From positions 1 to 35,279 of the forward strand of contig CAYXUG010000014.1 in the NCBI GenBank assembly GCA_964468655.1: 35,279 nt of DNA. The letters run 5' to 3'. Made by a program: the position numbers and the translations under genes. This document shows, one piece after another, positions 1-7,758 of the stretch. The stretch comes from CAYXUG01 sp964468655 (GTDB lineage: Bacteria > Fidelibacterota > Marinisomatia > Marinisomatales > CAYXUG01). The notes under the pieces were generated by a model, which had not been told where the DNA came from, made no database searches, and saw nothing but the letters and a program-made list of their open reading frames with translations. How positions within the stretch are numbered: position 1 is the first letter of the stretch; each line of letters begins with the position of its first letter.

Positions 1-49
1 ATTCTTAAACAACTTGAAAGTCAACATGTTTAGTGGCTCTTTTTCGACT

Positions 50-685
50 TTACCCATATTCATTTAGAAATCCATATAAGGTTACCTTATCCCATACCTT
101 ATCTAATCTTCTTTTTAAATCATTGATTATTGATGAATTATATTTATTCCTATCCAAACCGAATGATTGTCGTAATTCCTTAAACCAAGTTGTTTTCCTG
201 AAGGAGTCATTTGTTAAAACACAAATTCCAATACTTTTGACTGCTAATTCTAATGAAATTAAATGAAGGAAGGTCTCCAATGGTATTGGACCTAAAAGAC
301 CAGGATGACCTGCTTCTAAAACAACTTTGTAGTCATTACTCCCCATATTACCTGTCTCTGTAATAAAATTAAGATAACTCTGACCATTTTTTAAATCTTC
401 ATAAAGAGCGTTTGTGATATTTGGCGAGTATATATAGTTATTACAATCATCCCTATCAATGAAAAGTCTTAAAAATTGTCTATTCTCAAAATATCCTGCA
501 TTGGAAAATTTCATAATAGGAATGAAAGGTTCATCTTCATCGAAAATAAGTGCTGTTTGAAGGTTGACCTTATTTATTTTAAGCATTAACATTGAAACAT
601 ATATATCAATATTCTTCTTTTTTACATCACCCCAATTCGTGATAGACCCAATTGACCCTAATTCATTTAAATTTAATTTATTCAT
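50..685 (-). CDS. Hypothetical protein, 211 aa, AT-rich orphan
   Basis: I do not recognise this protein. It is a complete frame with ATG at 683-685 and a good ribosome binding site (GGAGAG, 6 bases upstream). It has no signal peptide or membrane segment; it looks like a soluble, mixed alpha/beta protein with a charged C-terminal part (roughly residues 160-211). No catalytic motif stands out. A hand count of bases 541-600 gives 17 G/C of 60, clearly lower than the neighbouring sirtuin and GS genes, so recent acquisition is possible. It lies on the same strand as, and 115 bases downstream of, the sirtuin gene, so it could share its transcript, but the gap is long enough for a separate promoter. 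The frame, start and RBS make it a credible gene; the function is unknown. Confidence 0.7.
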   Translation of the reverse strand: MNKLNLNELGSIGSITNWGDVKKKNIDIYVSMLMLKINKVNLQTALIFDEDEPFIPIMKFSNAGYFENRQFLRLFIDRDDCNNYIYSPNITNALYEDLKNGQSYLNFITETGNMGSNDYKVVLEAGHPGLLGPIPLETFLHLISLELAVKSIGICVLTNDSFRKTTWFKELRQSFGLDRNKYNSSIINDLKRRLDKVWDKVTLYGFLNEYG

Positions 686-800
686 AAAGTACTCTCCAAT
701 ATTTTATCTGGTCTTTATACAATAAAGTTGATTCTAAATTCATAACTATTTTTTTTAATCTATCACTTAAATTTAAAACACTTCACTAAAATTCAAAATA

Positions 801-1514
801 TTACTTAACACCAAACAACTGCGGCATCACCTCCCCCGCTTTCCCTGGGTACACTTTGTCGTAATAATTCGACTGTTCTGATGGCTCAGGATTTATTTCT
901 ACCAAAAACGCTCCTGCTGACTTTGCTCTGGCAGGGTACCCCGCCGCGGGCCAGACCAATCCTGACGTGCCAATGCTGATGAATAAATCTGCCCTTGAGA
1001 TCACTTCATCTGCTTTGTCTGTAACCTTGGTGTCGAGATAATCGCTGAACCAGACAATATCCGGTCTGAGCCATGAACCGCATTTGCATTTTTGACGGGA
1101 GTATTTTGTTTTTTTCGAATCTTCCCACACCCTTCCTTCTTTCGGGCATCGTACCCTCCACACCGATCCGTGGAGTTCAACTACCTTTTTCGATCCCGCC
1201 TGCTGATGCATGCCGTCAATATTCTGGGTGACTATCCAAACGTTTGGATGGAATTTTTCAAGATCAGCAATCACTTTATGTCCGGAATGCGGCTTGCACT
1301 TTAACCCTTCAGTTCTCCTCTTTTCGTGGAATTTCAACACCTTTTTCGGATGCTTCTCCCACGCCTCCTGACTGGCAACCTCCTGCCAGTTGTATTTGTC
1401 CAAGATGCCTCCCTTCCCGCGATAGGTGGGAACGCCCGATTCGGCAGACATCCCTGCGCCTGTAAAGAATACGATTCGTTTGTACGAATCCGGGTTTATC
1501 TGTTCAACCACCAT
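801..1514 (-). CDS. cobB: NAD-dependent protein deacylase, CobB-like sirtuin
   Basis: Sir2-family enzyme, 237 aa, that removes acyl groups from lysines using NAD+ (family knowledge) in the cytoplasm. Visible motifs: the NAD loop GAGMSAESGVPTYRG (residues 19-33), TQNIDGMH (96-103), catalytic His115 in ELHGS, GTS (near 183) and a late INPEP. The zinc module is of the reduced CobB type: C123, then C143 and C145, with no second Cys after C123. In bacterial class III sirtuins a Tyr-x-x-Arg pair reads negatively charged acyl groups; here the segment is F-H-E-K-R-R, so Arg66 is kept but the Tyr position is His63, and desuccinylase activity is uncertain. ATG at 1512-1514 fits the family N terminus, but no Shine-Dalgarno is visible. 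It is transcribed divergently from the GS-like gene. It is a stand-alone sirtuin, not a fused defence Sir2. Confidence 0.9.
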   Translation of the reverse strand: MVVEQINPDSYKRIVFFTGAGMSAESGVPTYRGKGGILDKYNWQEVASQEAWEKHPKKVLKFHEKRRTEGLKCKPHSGHKVIADLEKFHPNVWIVTQNIDGMHQQAGSKKVVELHGSVWRVRCPKEGRVWEDSKKTKYSRQKCKCGSWLRPDIVWFSDYLDTKVTDKADEVISRADLFISIGTSGLVWPAAGYPARAKSAGAFLVEINPEPSEQSNYYDKVYPGKAGEVMPQLFGVK

Positions 1515-1550
1515 ATTTTAAATTAAATAAAATTTGTTAAATTGAGGAGT

Positions 1551-1689
1551 GCAATAATGATCCTGCGAATTATTGCGAGAGTTGAAATGATTCGTTCCTC
1601 ATCATTTTACTCCGATGTAGTAAGGAAGGAGTGCCCTCAGGATCTTTTAGACAATAATGAACTTGTGAATTATTGCGAAAGCTGAATGG
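1551..1689. repeat. Two 100-base-spaced hairpin repeats between the sirtuin and GS genes
   Basis: The 286-base divergent intergenic region (1515-1800) holds two related copies of a roughly 36-base unit, at 1551-1586 and 1651-1686, exactly 100 bases apart and differing at 6 positions by hand alignment. The first contains a perfect 8-bp inverted repeat, GCAATAAT (1551-1558) with ATTATTGC (1569-1576). The second keeps it with one change. Between them lie GGAGTGC, repeated directly at 1546-1552 and 1628-1634, and CAGGATC (1638-1644), which is complementary to GATCCTG (1559-1565). It looks like a decayed duplicated repeat element. A regulatory role for the flanking divergent genes is possible but not shown. 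Confidence 0.65.
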
Positions 1690-1800
1690 TTACAAAGTTT
1701 CCCAATTGACTGTAGGATTTTGACACTTTTATTTTGTAGATTTTCCGAAGTTATCTGAAAAGAAGAAACGGGGAGTAAATCCAGAAAGTAAAATAATATA

Positions 1801-3195
1801 ATGGAAAAACCACAGAACATTCAGGGCATGCTGACACTCGATGAATTGAAGGCAATGGTTAAAAACGGGGAAATCGAAACAGTCATCACCGCTTTCCCTG
1901 ACCTTTACGGCCGTTTCATGGGAAAAAGGATCACAGCAGAATTTTTTCTTAATGAAACTGCGAATCACGGAATGCACGCCTGCGACTATCTTTTTACCGT
2001 TGATATGGACATGGAGCCCGTCAAAGATTACAAATTTGCCAACTGGGAGTTGGGCTACGGGGATGTCCATGCGGTGGCGGATATGTCCACTCTCCGAAAA
2101 GCGGCATGGATGGAAAAATCTGCATTTGTCCTTTGTGATGTATTGGATAATACAACCCATGAACCGGTGGATATTGCTCCACGCTCTATTCTTAACCGGC
2201 AAATCACTGAAGCCCAAAAAATGGGATTTACTGCTATGGGTGCTTCAGAACTTGAATACTATATTTTTAAAGATTCTTTTACCGAAGTCCGGTCAAAAGG
2301 TTACCGCAATCTCGAATATTTCGGCGCTTATATAGAGGATTACCACATTCTTCAGGGCGGTCGTGAGGAAAAACTCAACGCCGCCGCTCGAAAACACCTC
2401 TCCGCCAGCGGAGTGCCGGTGGAATTCAGCAAAGGCGAGTGGGGTCCGGGCCAACATGAATTGAACATCCGCTACTCCGATTTAAAATCCATGGCTGACC
2501 GCCACACCATCTACAAACACTGTTTCAAGGATATTGCCGATTCGCTGGAAATTTCCGTTTCATTCATGGCAAAACTGGATGAAAATCTGGCAGGATCGAG
2601 CTGTCACATGCATGTGAGCATTTGGGATGAAAAGTGCAAATCGAACCTATTCGCCGGAAATAAAAAAATTGATCAAATATCGGCGTCAGATGAATTCAGA
2701 TGGTTTTTGGGAGGATGGATTTCACATACAGAAGAATTAATGCCTTTTTACGCTCCAACAGTTAATTCATATAAAAGGTATCAGTCCGGTTCTTGGGCGC
2801 CTACGGCCTTGGCGTGGAGTTACGACAACCGTACCGCCGGGTTCAGAATTGTGGGAAAAGATCAATCACTGAGAATTGAATCGAGAATCGCCGGCGCTGA
2901 TGTGAATCCGTATCTTGCTTATGCCGCCATCATCGCGTCTGGATTAGACGGAATAAAAAATAAAATTGAACCGCCCGAAATTTTTGTGGGTGATGTCTAT
3001 TCTGCGGTCAAACTCCCACAGGTGCCAAAATCTTTGAGTGAAGCAGTCACGCTTTTTGAAAAGAGTACGTTTGCCGAAAAAACGTTTGGGAAAGATGTTG
3101 TGGAACATTACACTCACTTTTACGAAACAGAATGTGCTGCTTATGATAATGCGGTCACGGACTGGGAACGCAAACGGTATTTCGAGCAAATTTAA
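1801..3195 (+). CDS. Glutamine synthetase family protein (gamma-glutamyl-amine ligase type)
   Basis: 464 aa, the usual length for type I-like GS and its relatives. N-terminal beta-grasp domain (about 15-110), then the ATP-grasp-like catalytic domain. Visible motifs: SELEYY (E150, E152, metal-binding), EWGPGQHE (E213, E220), GSSCHMH (265-271; H269 binds ATP/metal), NSYKR (322-326), the DNR region (R344) and RIESR (358-362). The start of the chain (ACDYLFTVDMDMEP, 60-73) and the sequence around DNR are more like the PuuA/GlnA-like ligases that glutamylate amines than canonical GlnA, and no Tyr adenylylation site typical of GlnA was recognised. It is followed after 3 bases by an SDR gene, so an amine or amino-alcohol catabolic pair is likely (inference). 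Start ATG 1801 is preceded only by a weak AGAAAG. Confidence 0.85.
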   Translation: MEKPQNIQGMLTLDELKAMVKNGEIETVITAFPDLYGRFMGKRITAEFFLNETANHGMHACDYLFTVDMDMEPVKDYKFANWELGYGDVHAVADMSTLRKAAWMEKSAFVLCDVLDNTTHEPVDIAPRSILNRQITEAQKMGFTAMGASELEYYIFKDSFTEVRSKGYRNLEYFGAYIEDYHILQGGREEKLNAAARKHLSASGVPVEFSKGEWGPGQHELNIRYSDLKSMADRHTIYKHCFKDIADSLEISVSFMAKLDENLAGSSCHMHVSIWDEKCKSNLFAGNKKIDQISASDEFRWFLGGWISHTEELMPFYAPTVNSYKRYQSGSWAPTALAWSYDNRTAGFRIVGKDQSLRIESRIAGADVNPYLAYAAIIASGLDGIKNKIEPPEIFVGDVYSAVKLPQVPKSLSEAVTLFEKSTFAEKTFGKDVVEHYTHFYETECAAYDNAVTDWERKRYFEQI

Positions 3196-3198
3196 TTT

Positions 3199-3972
3199 AT
3201 GAGATTAAAAAACAATGTGGCAATCATCACAGGCGCCGGAAGCGGTATCGGCAGGGAATCCGCTCTGCTGTTTGCCTCCGAAGGGTGCAAAATTCTCGTG
3301 GCAGATATTGATGAATCAGGCGGGAATGAAACAGTAGATCAAATTAAGAGTGAGGGAAGACATGCCTCATTCTGCAAAGCCGATGTGTCAAAGGGAAACG
3401 ACTGCAAGCAAATGATTGAACAAGTGGAAGAAACTTTTGGGAAGCTTGATATTCTTTTCAACAACGCCGGTATTTCTCACGCTGATGATGACGATGCTGT
3501 AAACACTTCAGAAGATGTCTGGGACCTCACATTGCAAATCAATTTGAAAGGTGTTTTTCTGGGGTGTAAATACGGGATTCCTGCTTTACAGCGAACCGGC
3601 GGCGGTTCAATCATCAATACTGCTTCCTTTGTGGCGCACATGGGCGCGGCGACTCCACAGATTGCCTACACCGCCAGCAAAGGAGGTGTCGTGGCTCTTA
3701 CGCGAGAACTTGCAACAGTACACGCAAAAGAAAATATCCGCGTTAACGCCCTCTGCCCGGGACCGCTGAAAACAGAACTCCTTATGAAATATTTAGATAC
3801 GGAAGAAAAGCGAAACAAACGGCTGGTTCATATCCCGATAGGGAGATTTGGTCTGGCGAAGGAGGTGGCTCAGTCCGCCCTGTTCCTCGCTTCAGATGAA
3901 TCATTATTCATAACAGGCACTTCATTTATGGTGGATGGTGGAATTACAGCGGCGTATGTGACGCCAGAATAA
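3199..3972 (+). CDS. SDR-family NAD-dependent oxidoreductase
   Basis: Classical short-chain dehydrogenase of 257 aa, the standard length. TGAGSGIG (11-18) is the dinucleotide loop, Asp36 at the end of beta-2 predicts NAD(H) rather than NADP(H), NNAG is at 88-91, catalytic Ser143, Tyr157 and Lys161 (YTASK), and PGP at 187-189. The C terminus FMVDGG is typical of FabG-like members. The substrate cannot be read from the sequence. It begins 3 bases after the GS-like gene and must be co-transcribed with it, so it may oxidise an alcohol or hydroxy acid in the same amine pathway (inference). It ends 6 bases from the convergent aspS stop, with no room for a separate terminator. Confidence 0.9.
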   Translation: MRLKNNVAIITGAGSGIGRESALLFASEGCKILVADIDESGGNETVDQIKSEGRHASFCKADVSKGNDCKQMIEQVEETFGKLDILFNNAGISHADDDDAVNTSEDVWDLTLQINLKGVFLGCKYGIPALQRTGGGSIINTASFVAHMGAATPQIAYTASKGGVVALTRELATVHAKENIRVNALCPGPLKTELLMKYLDTEEKRNKRLVHIPIGRFGLAKEVAQSALFLASDESLFITGTSFMVDGGITAAYVTPE

Positions 3973-3978
3973 TGCAGG

Positions 3979-5754
3979 TCATTTTTTCCCCTTTAATTTA
4001 ATCCCCAACTCCTCCAACTGAGTAGCCGATACCTCGCTTGGAGCTCCATCCATTAAATTCATGGCGCTGGTTGTCTTGGGAAATGCGATGACATCGCGTA
4101 TTTGTTTCACACCAGCCAAGAGCATCACAAACCTGTCGAATCCGAATGCAATGCCTCCATGGGGAGGAGTACCAAAGGTGAGCGCTTCCAATAAATATCC
4201 AAATTTTTCATTTGCTTCTTCTTCAGAAAATCCAAGCTGATTTAAAATTCTCATCTGTATTTCCGGGTCGTGAATCCTGATGGAACCGCCGGCAATTTCA
4301 TATCCATTCATGACCAGATCATACGCACGCGCCATGACAGCGCCCGGGTCAGACTCCAGTTTGTCCAGATGATCGGGGTGCGGGGATGTGAAGGGATGAT
4401 GGAGGAAAATCCATTTCCCGGACTCTTTATCTTTTTCAAACTGAGGCATATCAATAATAAAAAGAGGATAATAACTATTTTCATTTTTCAATCCATCCTG
4501 ATTGGCAATCTTGTTCCGAAGCGCACCCATGGTTTCAAGTACTGTCTCACGTTCTCCAGCGCCAACAAGGATGATACTGCCTTCAACCATCTTAAATTCA
4601 TCAATAATTTTTTTCTGTAAATCTTCACCAAAAAATTTTGATACGCCTCCTGAAAGAGCTCCATCCTGACATTTCATCCAAGCCAATCCGCCCAGCGGAG
4701 TTTTCTTTTCCTGCGCAGAATATTCCTTTACAAAATCTATGAGACCATCTATCACTTTTCTGGAATATCCTTTGCCATCCTCAACAACAATCGCTTTCAC
4801 ATAGTTTTGCTCTTTCATTGTGTTAAAGTCAGAAGCATTCCCGAATTCAGAAAAATCAATGAGTGGAAGATCAAATCTTAAATCGGGCTTATCCGTTCCG
4901 TAAGTTTCCATGGCTTCGGCATAGGACAATTTTCTAAACGGTCTTTTCAGTTCCACATTTAAAACTTCTTTAAAAACGTGACAGGTCAGCCCCTCCACAA
5001 CAGACTGGATATCCTCCTCATCAATGAAGGACATTTCCAGATCAATTTGTGTGAATTCCGGTTGGCGGTCAGCTCGGAGGTCTTCATCACGAAAACAACG
5101 GACAATCTGGAAATACCTGTCAAATCCTGCCATCATTAAAATCTGCTTATAAATCTGAGGGGATTGTGGCAATGCGTAGAATTTCCCCTTGTGAATTCTA
5201 CTTGGGACGATGTAATCTCTTGCGCCCTCGGGAGTTGTCTTAATGAGAATGGGTGTTTCAAATTCCATGAAATTTTCACCGGACAGATAACTTCTCACTT
5301 CCTGATATGCTCTGTGTCGGATTGCCATAATTTTCTGAAGTTCATCAGTCCGCAATTCAAGATATCGGTATTTCAGTCGTAATTCCTCTGATGCGCTGTC
5401 CCGATCGCTGACTACAAAAGGAAGCGGTTTTGCCTCGTTGAGCACAACTATTTCATTTACTTCAATCTCAATCTTACCGGTTTCATACTTGGGATTCACT
5501 GCTGATTTATCCCGCGCCCGAACAGTCCCTTGAACACTGATGACATCTTCCATGGAAAGTTTCTTTGCACTGTCCACCAAATCCTTCGATTTATCCGCAT
5601 TGAACACAAGCTGTGTTTTTCCGTACCTGTCCCTGATATCAATAAAAACAAGATGGCCGTGTTCTCTAATGGTATTCACCCAGCCATTGAGAGAAGCTGA
5701 CTCACCAACATGAGTTGACCTCAATTCACCGCAAGTATTCGTTCGTTTAAACAA
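3979..5754 (-). CDS. aspS: Aspartyl-tRNA synthetase
   Basis: Class II aminoacyl-tRNA synthetase, 591 aa, the bacterial AspRS length. OB-fold anticodon-binding domain about 1-105; motif 1 around 164-186 (ETPILIKTTPEGARDY); motif 2 FRDEDLRADRQPEFTQID (221-238); bacterial GAD insertion about 280-420; motif 3 FGFDRFVMLLAG near the C terminus. Start: the codon at 5752-5754 is TTG. The frame upstream reaches a stop after two codons, so TTG is the only candidate, and it matches the family N terminus. No Shine-Dalgarno is seen; TATAAA (5760-5765, minus strand) sits 5 bases upstream and could be a -10 box giving a leaderless mRNA. His32 (REHGH) matches the residue reported for non-discriminating AspRS enzymes, so the protein may also charge tRNA-Asn for the GatCAB route (inference). 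Confidence 0.97.
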   Translation of the reverse strand: MFKRTNTCGELRSTHVGESASLNGWVNTIREHGHLVFIDIRDRYGKTQLVFNADKSKDLVDSAKKLSMEDVISVQGTVRARDKSAVNPKYETGKIEIEVNEIVVLNEAKPLPFVVSDRDSASEELRLKYRYLELRTDELQKIMAIRHRAYQEVRSYLSGENFMEFETPILIKTTPEGARDYIVPSRIHKGKFYALPQSPQIYKQILMMAGFDRYFQIVRCFRDEDLRADRQPEFTQIDLEMSFIDEEDIQSVVEGLTCHVFKEVLNVELKRPFRKLSYAEAMETYGTDKPDLRFDLPLIDFSEFGNASDFNTMKEQNYVKAIVVEDGKGYSRKVIDGLIDFVKEYSAQEKKTPLGGLAWMKCQDGALSGGVSKFFGEDLQKKIIDEFKMVEGSIILVGAGERETVLETMGALRNKIANQDGLKNENSYYPLFIIDMPQFEKDKESGKWIFLHHPFTSPHPDHLDKLESDPGAVMARAYDLVMNGYEIAGGSIRIHDPEIQMRILNQLGFSEEEANEKFGYLLEALTFGTPPHGGIAFGFDRFVMLLAGVKQIRDVIAFPKTTSAMNLMDGAPSEVSATQLEELGIKLKGKK

Positions 5755-5767
5755 ATTTTTTTATAGT

Positions 5768-5862
5768 GTCATTCTGATCCCGCAACTGCGGGAGAAGAAT
5801 CTTCATAATTAAATCAGAAACTTAAATAGATTCTTCATTTCGCTGCGCTCATTCAGAATGAC
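5768..5862. repeat. Nested inverted-repeat element between aspS and atpC
   Basis: A 95-base palindromic element. Outer arms GTCATTCTGA (5768-5777) and TCAGAATGAC (5853-5862) pair perfectly; inner arms GAAGAATCT (5794-5802) and AGATTCTTC (5828-5836) also pair perfectly. A small hairpin CCCGC-AACT-GCGGG (5779-5792) sits in the left arm, and the right arm carries TTTCGCTGCGCTCA. The GTCATTCTGA...TCAGAATGAC termini are familiar to me from scattered intergenic repeats in many bacterial genomes, so I read it as a non-autonomous REP/MITE-like element. It lies 3' of atpC and 5' of aspS, both on the minus strand, and may incidentally end atp transcription. Confidence 0.75.
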
Positions 5863-5943
5863 AACTCCCATTTAAATTCATAAAAAAAGACAACTACAAA
5901 ATTACAAGCGGTCAATATTTTTTGTTAGTTCCAAATTATGAAT

Positions 5944-6339
5944 TTATTTGCTTGAAATTTTCAGCCGGTTCACCGCCTTCGAAAGTGATGTCCTTGCCCG
6001 GAGATCATCAATTTCCTTTTCAGATTTCAGCCGATCTTCCGCACGTTCTACCGCCGATTTTGCTCTGTCGGAATCAATTTCATCACTTTTCTCGACGGTT
6101 TCTAAAAGTAGATGAACTTCCTTACCCATGACTTCAGCAAAACCACCGCTTGTGGCAAAGAATTGGTCTTTATTATTTTTGGTTAATTTAATTTCACCAA
6201 TGTCGAGAGCGAATAAACTTTCAGTATGACCTGCCATCACGCCAAAAAGTCCGTCCAGTCCGGGGCAGCGTATGTACGAGACTTCTTCCTCTTCAAGAAT
6301 CTTGGTTGGTGTTACTATTTCGAGTTTAAAAGTGTTCAA
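5944..6339 (-). CDS. atpC: F1Fo ATP synthase epsilon subunit
   Basis: 131 aa, usual length. N-terminal beta-sandwich (about 1-85) with the family signature PGLDGLFGVMAGH (26-38), followed by a charged C-terminal helical hairpin (about 88-131) that in the family contacts beta subunits and restrains ATP hydrolysis. It is part of the central stalk. The start codon at 6337-6339 is TTG, 3 bases after the atpD stop. There is no ATG alternative that keeps the conserved N terminus, so translation is probably coupled to atpD. It is the last gene of the atp cluster, followed by an AT-rich stretch and the 5768-5862 repeat. Confidence 0.95.
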   Translation of the reverse strand: MNTFKLEIVTPTKILEEEEVSYIRCPGLDGLFGVMAGHTESLFALDIGEIKLTKNNKDQFFATSGGFAEVMGKEVHLLLETVEKSDEIDSDRAKSAVERAEDRLKSEKEIDDLRARTSLSKAVNRLKISSK

Positions 6340-6342
6340 ATG

Positions 6343-7731
6343 TTAGCTGCTCTTTTTCCCCTTTTCAATCGCTTCATCAATAGTACCCACATATGTAAAA
6401 GCATTTTCAGGAAGGTCGTCAACATCACCATTCAAAATCGCTTCGAAACCGGTGATAGAATCTTCCAATTTTACATACCTACCGGGGATACCCGTAAATT
6501 GCTCAGCTACAAAGAACGGTTGCGATAAAAATTTTTGAATCCTTCGAGCACGATGTACTGCCTGTTTATCTTCATCGGAGAGTTCATCCATCCCGAGAAT
6601 GGCAATAATATCCTGAAGGTCTTTGTATTTTTGAAGAACCTGCTGCACATCACGGGCAATTTTATAGTGCCTGTCTCCCAGAACTCTCGGGTCAAGAATC
6701 CGGGAGGTTGATGTGAGCGGGTCCACGGCAGGATAAATTCCCAATTCAGCGATTTTCCGCTCAAGGACTGTTGTCGCGTCCAGATGAGCAAAACTGGTTG
6801 CCGGTGCAGGGTCTGTCAAATCATCAGCCGGGACATAAATTGCCTGCACAGAAGTTACCGATCCTTTTTTTGTTGATGTGATTCGTTCCTGAAGCTCACC
6901 CATTTCCGTTGCAAGTGTGGGTTGATAACCAACCGCTGATGGCATTCTTCCCAAAAGCGCAGATACTTCAGATCCCGCCTGCGTGAACCGGAAAATATTA
7001 TCAATAAAAAGAAGCACATCTTTTCCTTCATCATCTCTGAAATATTCTGCCATGGTCAAGCCGGACAGCCCGACCCTCAGACGTGCGCCGGGTGGTTCAT
7101 TCATCTGACCAAACACGAGACATGTTTTGTCAAGAACTCCAGATTCCTCCATTTCCCGGTACAAATCATTTCCTTCGCGGGTTCTTTCGCCAACCCCTGC
7201 AAATACCGAATATCCGCCGTGCTCTTTTGCGATGTTGTGAATCAGTTCCTGAATCAACACAGTCTTACCAACACCGGCGCCTCCAAAGAGTCCTGTTTTA
7301 CCGCCTTTGGTATACGGCTCCATCAAATCCACAACCTTAATTCCTGTTTCAAGAATTTCACGTGTGGTGGCTAAATCTTCGTGCTTCGGAGCCGAGCGGT
7401 GGATTGGATAACTTTTATCTGTTTTTATGGTCCCTTTATTATCAATTGTATTTCCAAGAACATCGAATAATCTTCCCAGCGTTTCCGGGCCGACGGGAAC
7501 AGAAATGGGTTTGCCCGTATCCGTCACCTTTTGCCCGCGAATCAATCCATCGGTGGAATCCATTGCAACAGTACGAACGATGGATTCACCCAAATGCTGG
7601 GCGACTTCCAATACGAGTTTCGAACCGTTTTCCCGGTCAATTTCAATCGAATTGTAGATTTCCGGCAGATGCCCTTCCTGAAATGTAACATCAACCACAG
7701 CTCCCTTAATTTGTGAAACTTTACCTTCCAT
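6343..7731 (-). CDS. atpD: F1Fo ATP synthase beta subunit
   Basis: Catalytic F1 subunit, 462 aa. Walker A GGAGVGKT (150-157), catalytic-base Glu182 in GERTREGND (181-189), Walker B LLFIDNIFRF, the ALLGRMPSAVGYQPTL segment, and the DELSDED loop that couples to the gamma subunit are all present. Nothing essential is missing. ATG at 7729-7731 with AGAGGA at 7-8 bases upstream. It follows atpG by 27 bases. Confidence 0.98.
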   Translation of the reverse strand: MEGKVSQIKGAVVDVTFQEGHLPEIYNSIEIDRENGSKLVLEVAQHLGESIVRTVAMDSTDGLIRGQKVTDTGKPISVPVGPETLGRLFDVLGNTIDNKGTIKTDKSYPIHRSAPKHEDLATTREILETGIKVVDLMEPYTKGGKTGLFGGAGVGKTVLIQELIHNIAKEHGGYSVFAGVGERTREGNDLYREMEESGVLDKTCLVFGQMNEPPGARLRVGLSGLTMAEYFRDDEGKDVLLFIDNIFRFTQAGSEVSALLGRMPSAVGYQPTLATEMGELQERITSTKKGSVTSVQAIYVPADDLTDPAPATSFAHLDATTVLERKIAELGIYPAVDPLTSTSRILDPRVLGDRHYKIARDVQQVLQKYKDLQDIIAILGMDELSDEDKQAVHRARRIQKFLSQPFFVAEQFTGIPGRYVKLEDSITGFEAILNGDVDDLPENAFTYVGTIDEAIEKGKKSS

Positions 7732-7758
7732 AATTAATCCTCTTTCTCCTTCAACTAT

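Noticed and set aside
801..1514. Sir2 gene as an anti-phage defence gene
   Set aside because: It is a compact 237-aa CobB-type deacylase with catalytic His115 and zinc cysteines and no SLOG, TIR, pAgo or other fused domain; nothing next to it is a known defence partner.
1729..2217. 162-aa minus-strand frame over the GS-like gene
   Set aside because: It is antisense to conserved GS coding sequence, has no ribosome binding site or recognisable features.
5755..5943. A small gene between aspS and atpC
   Set aside because: The gap is filled with a palindromic repeat and AT-rich spacer; no frame with a ribosome binding site was seen.
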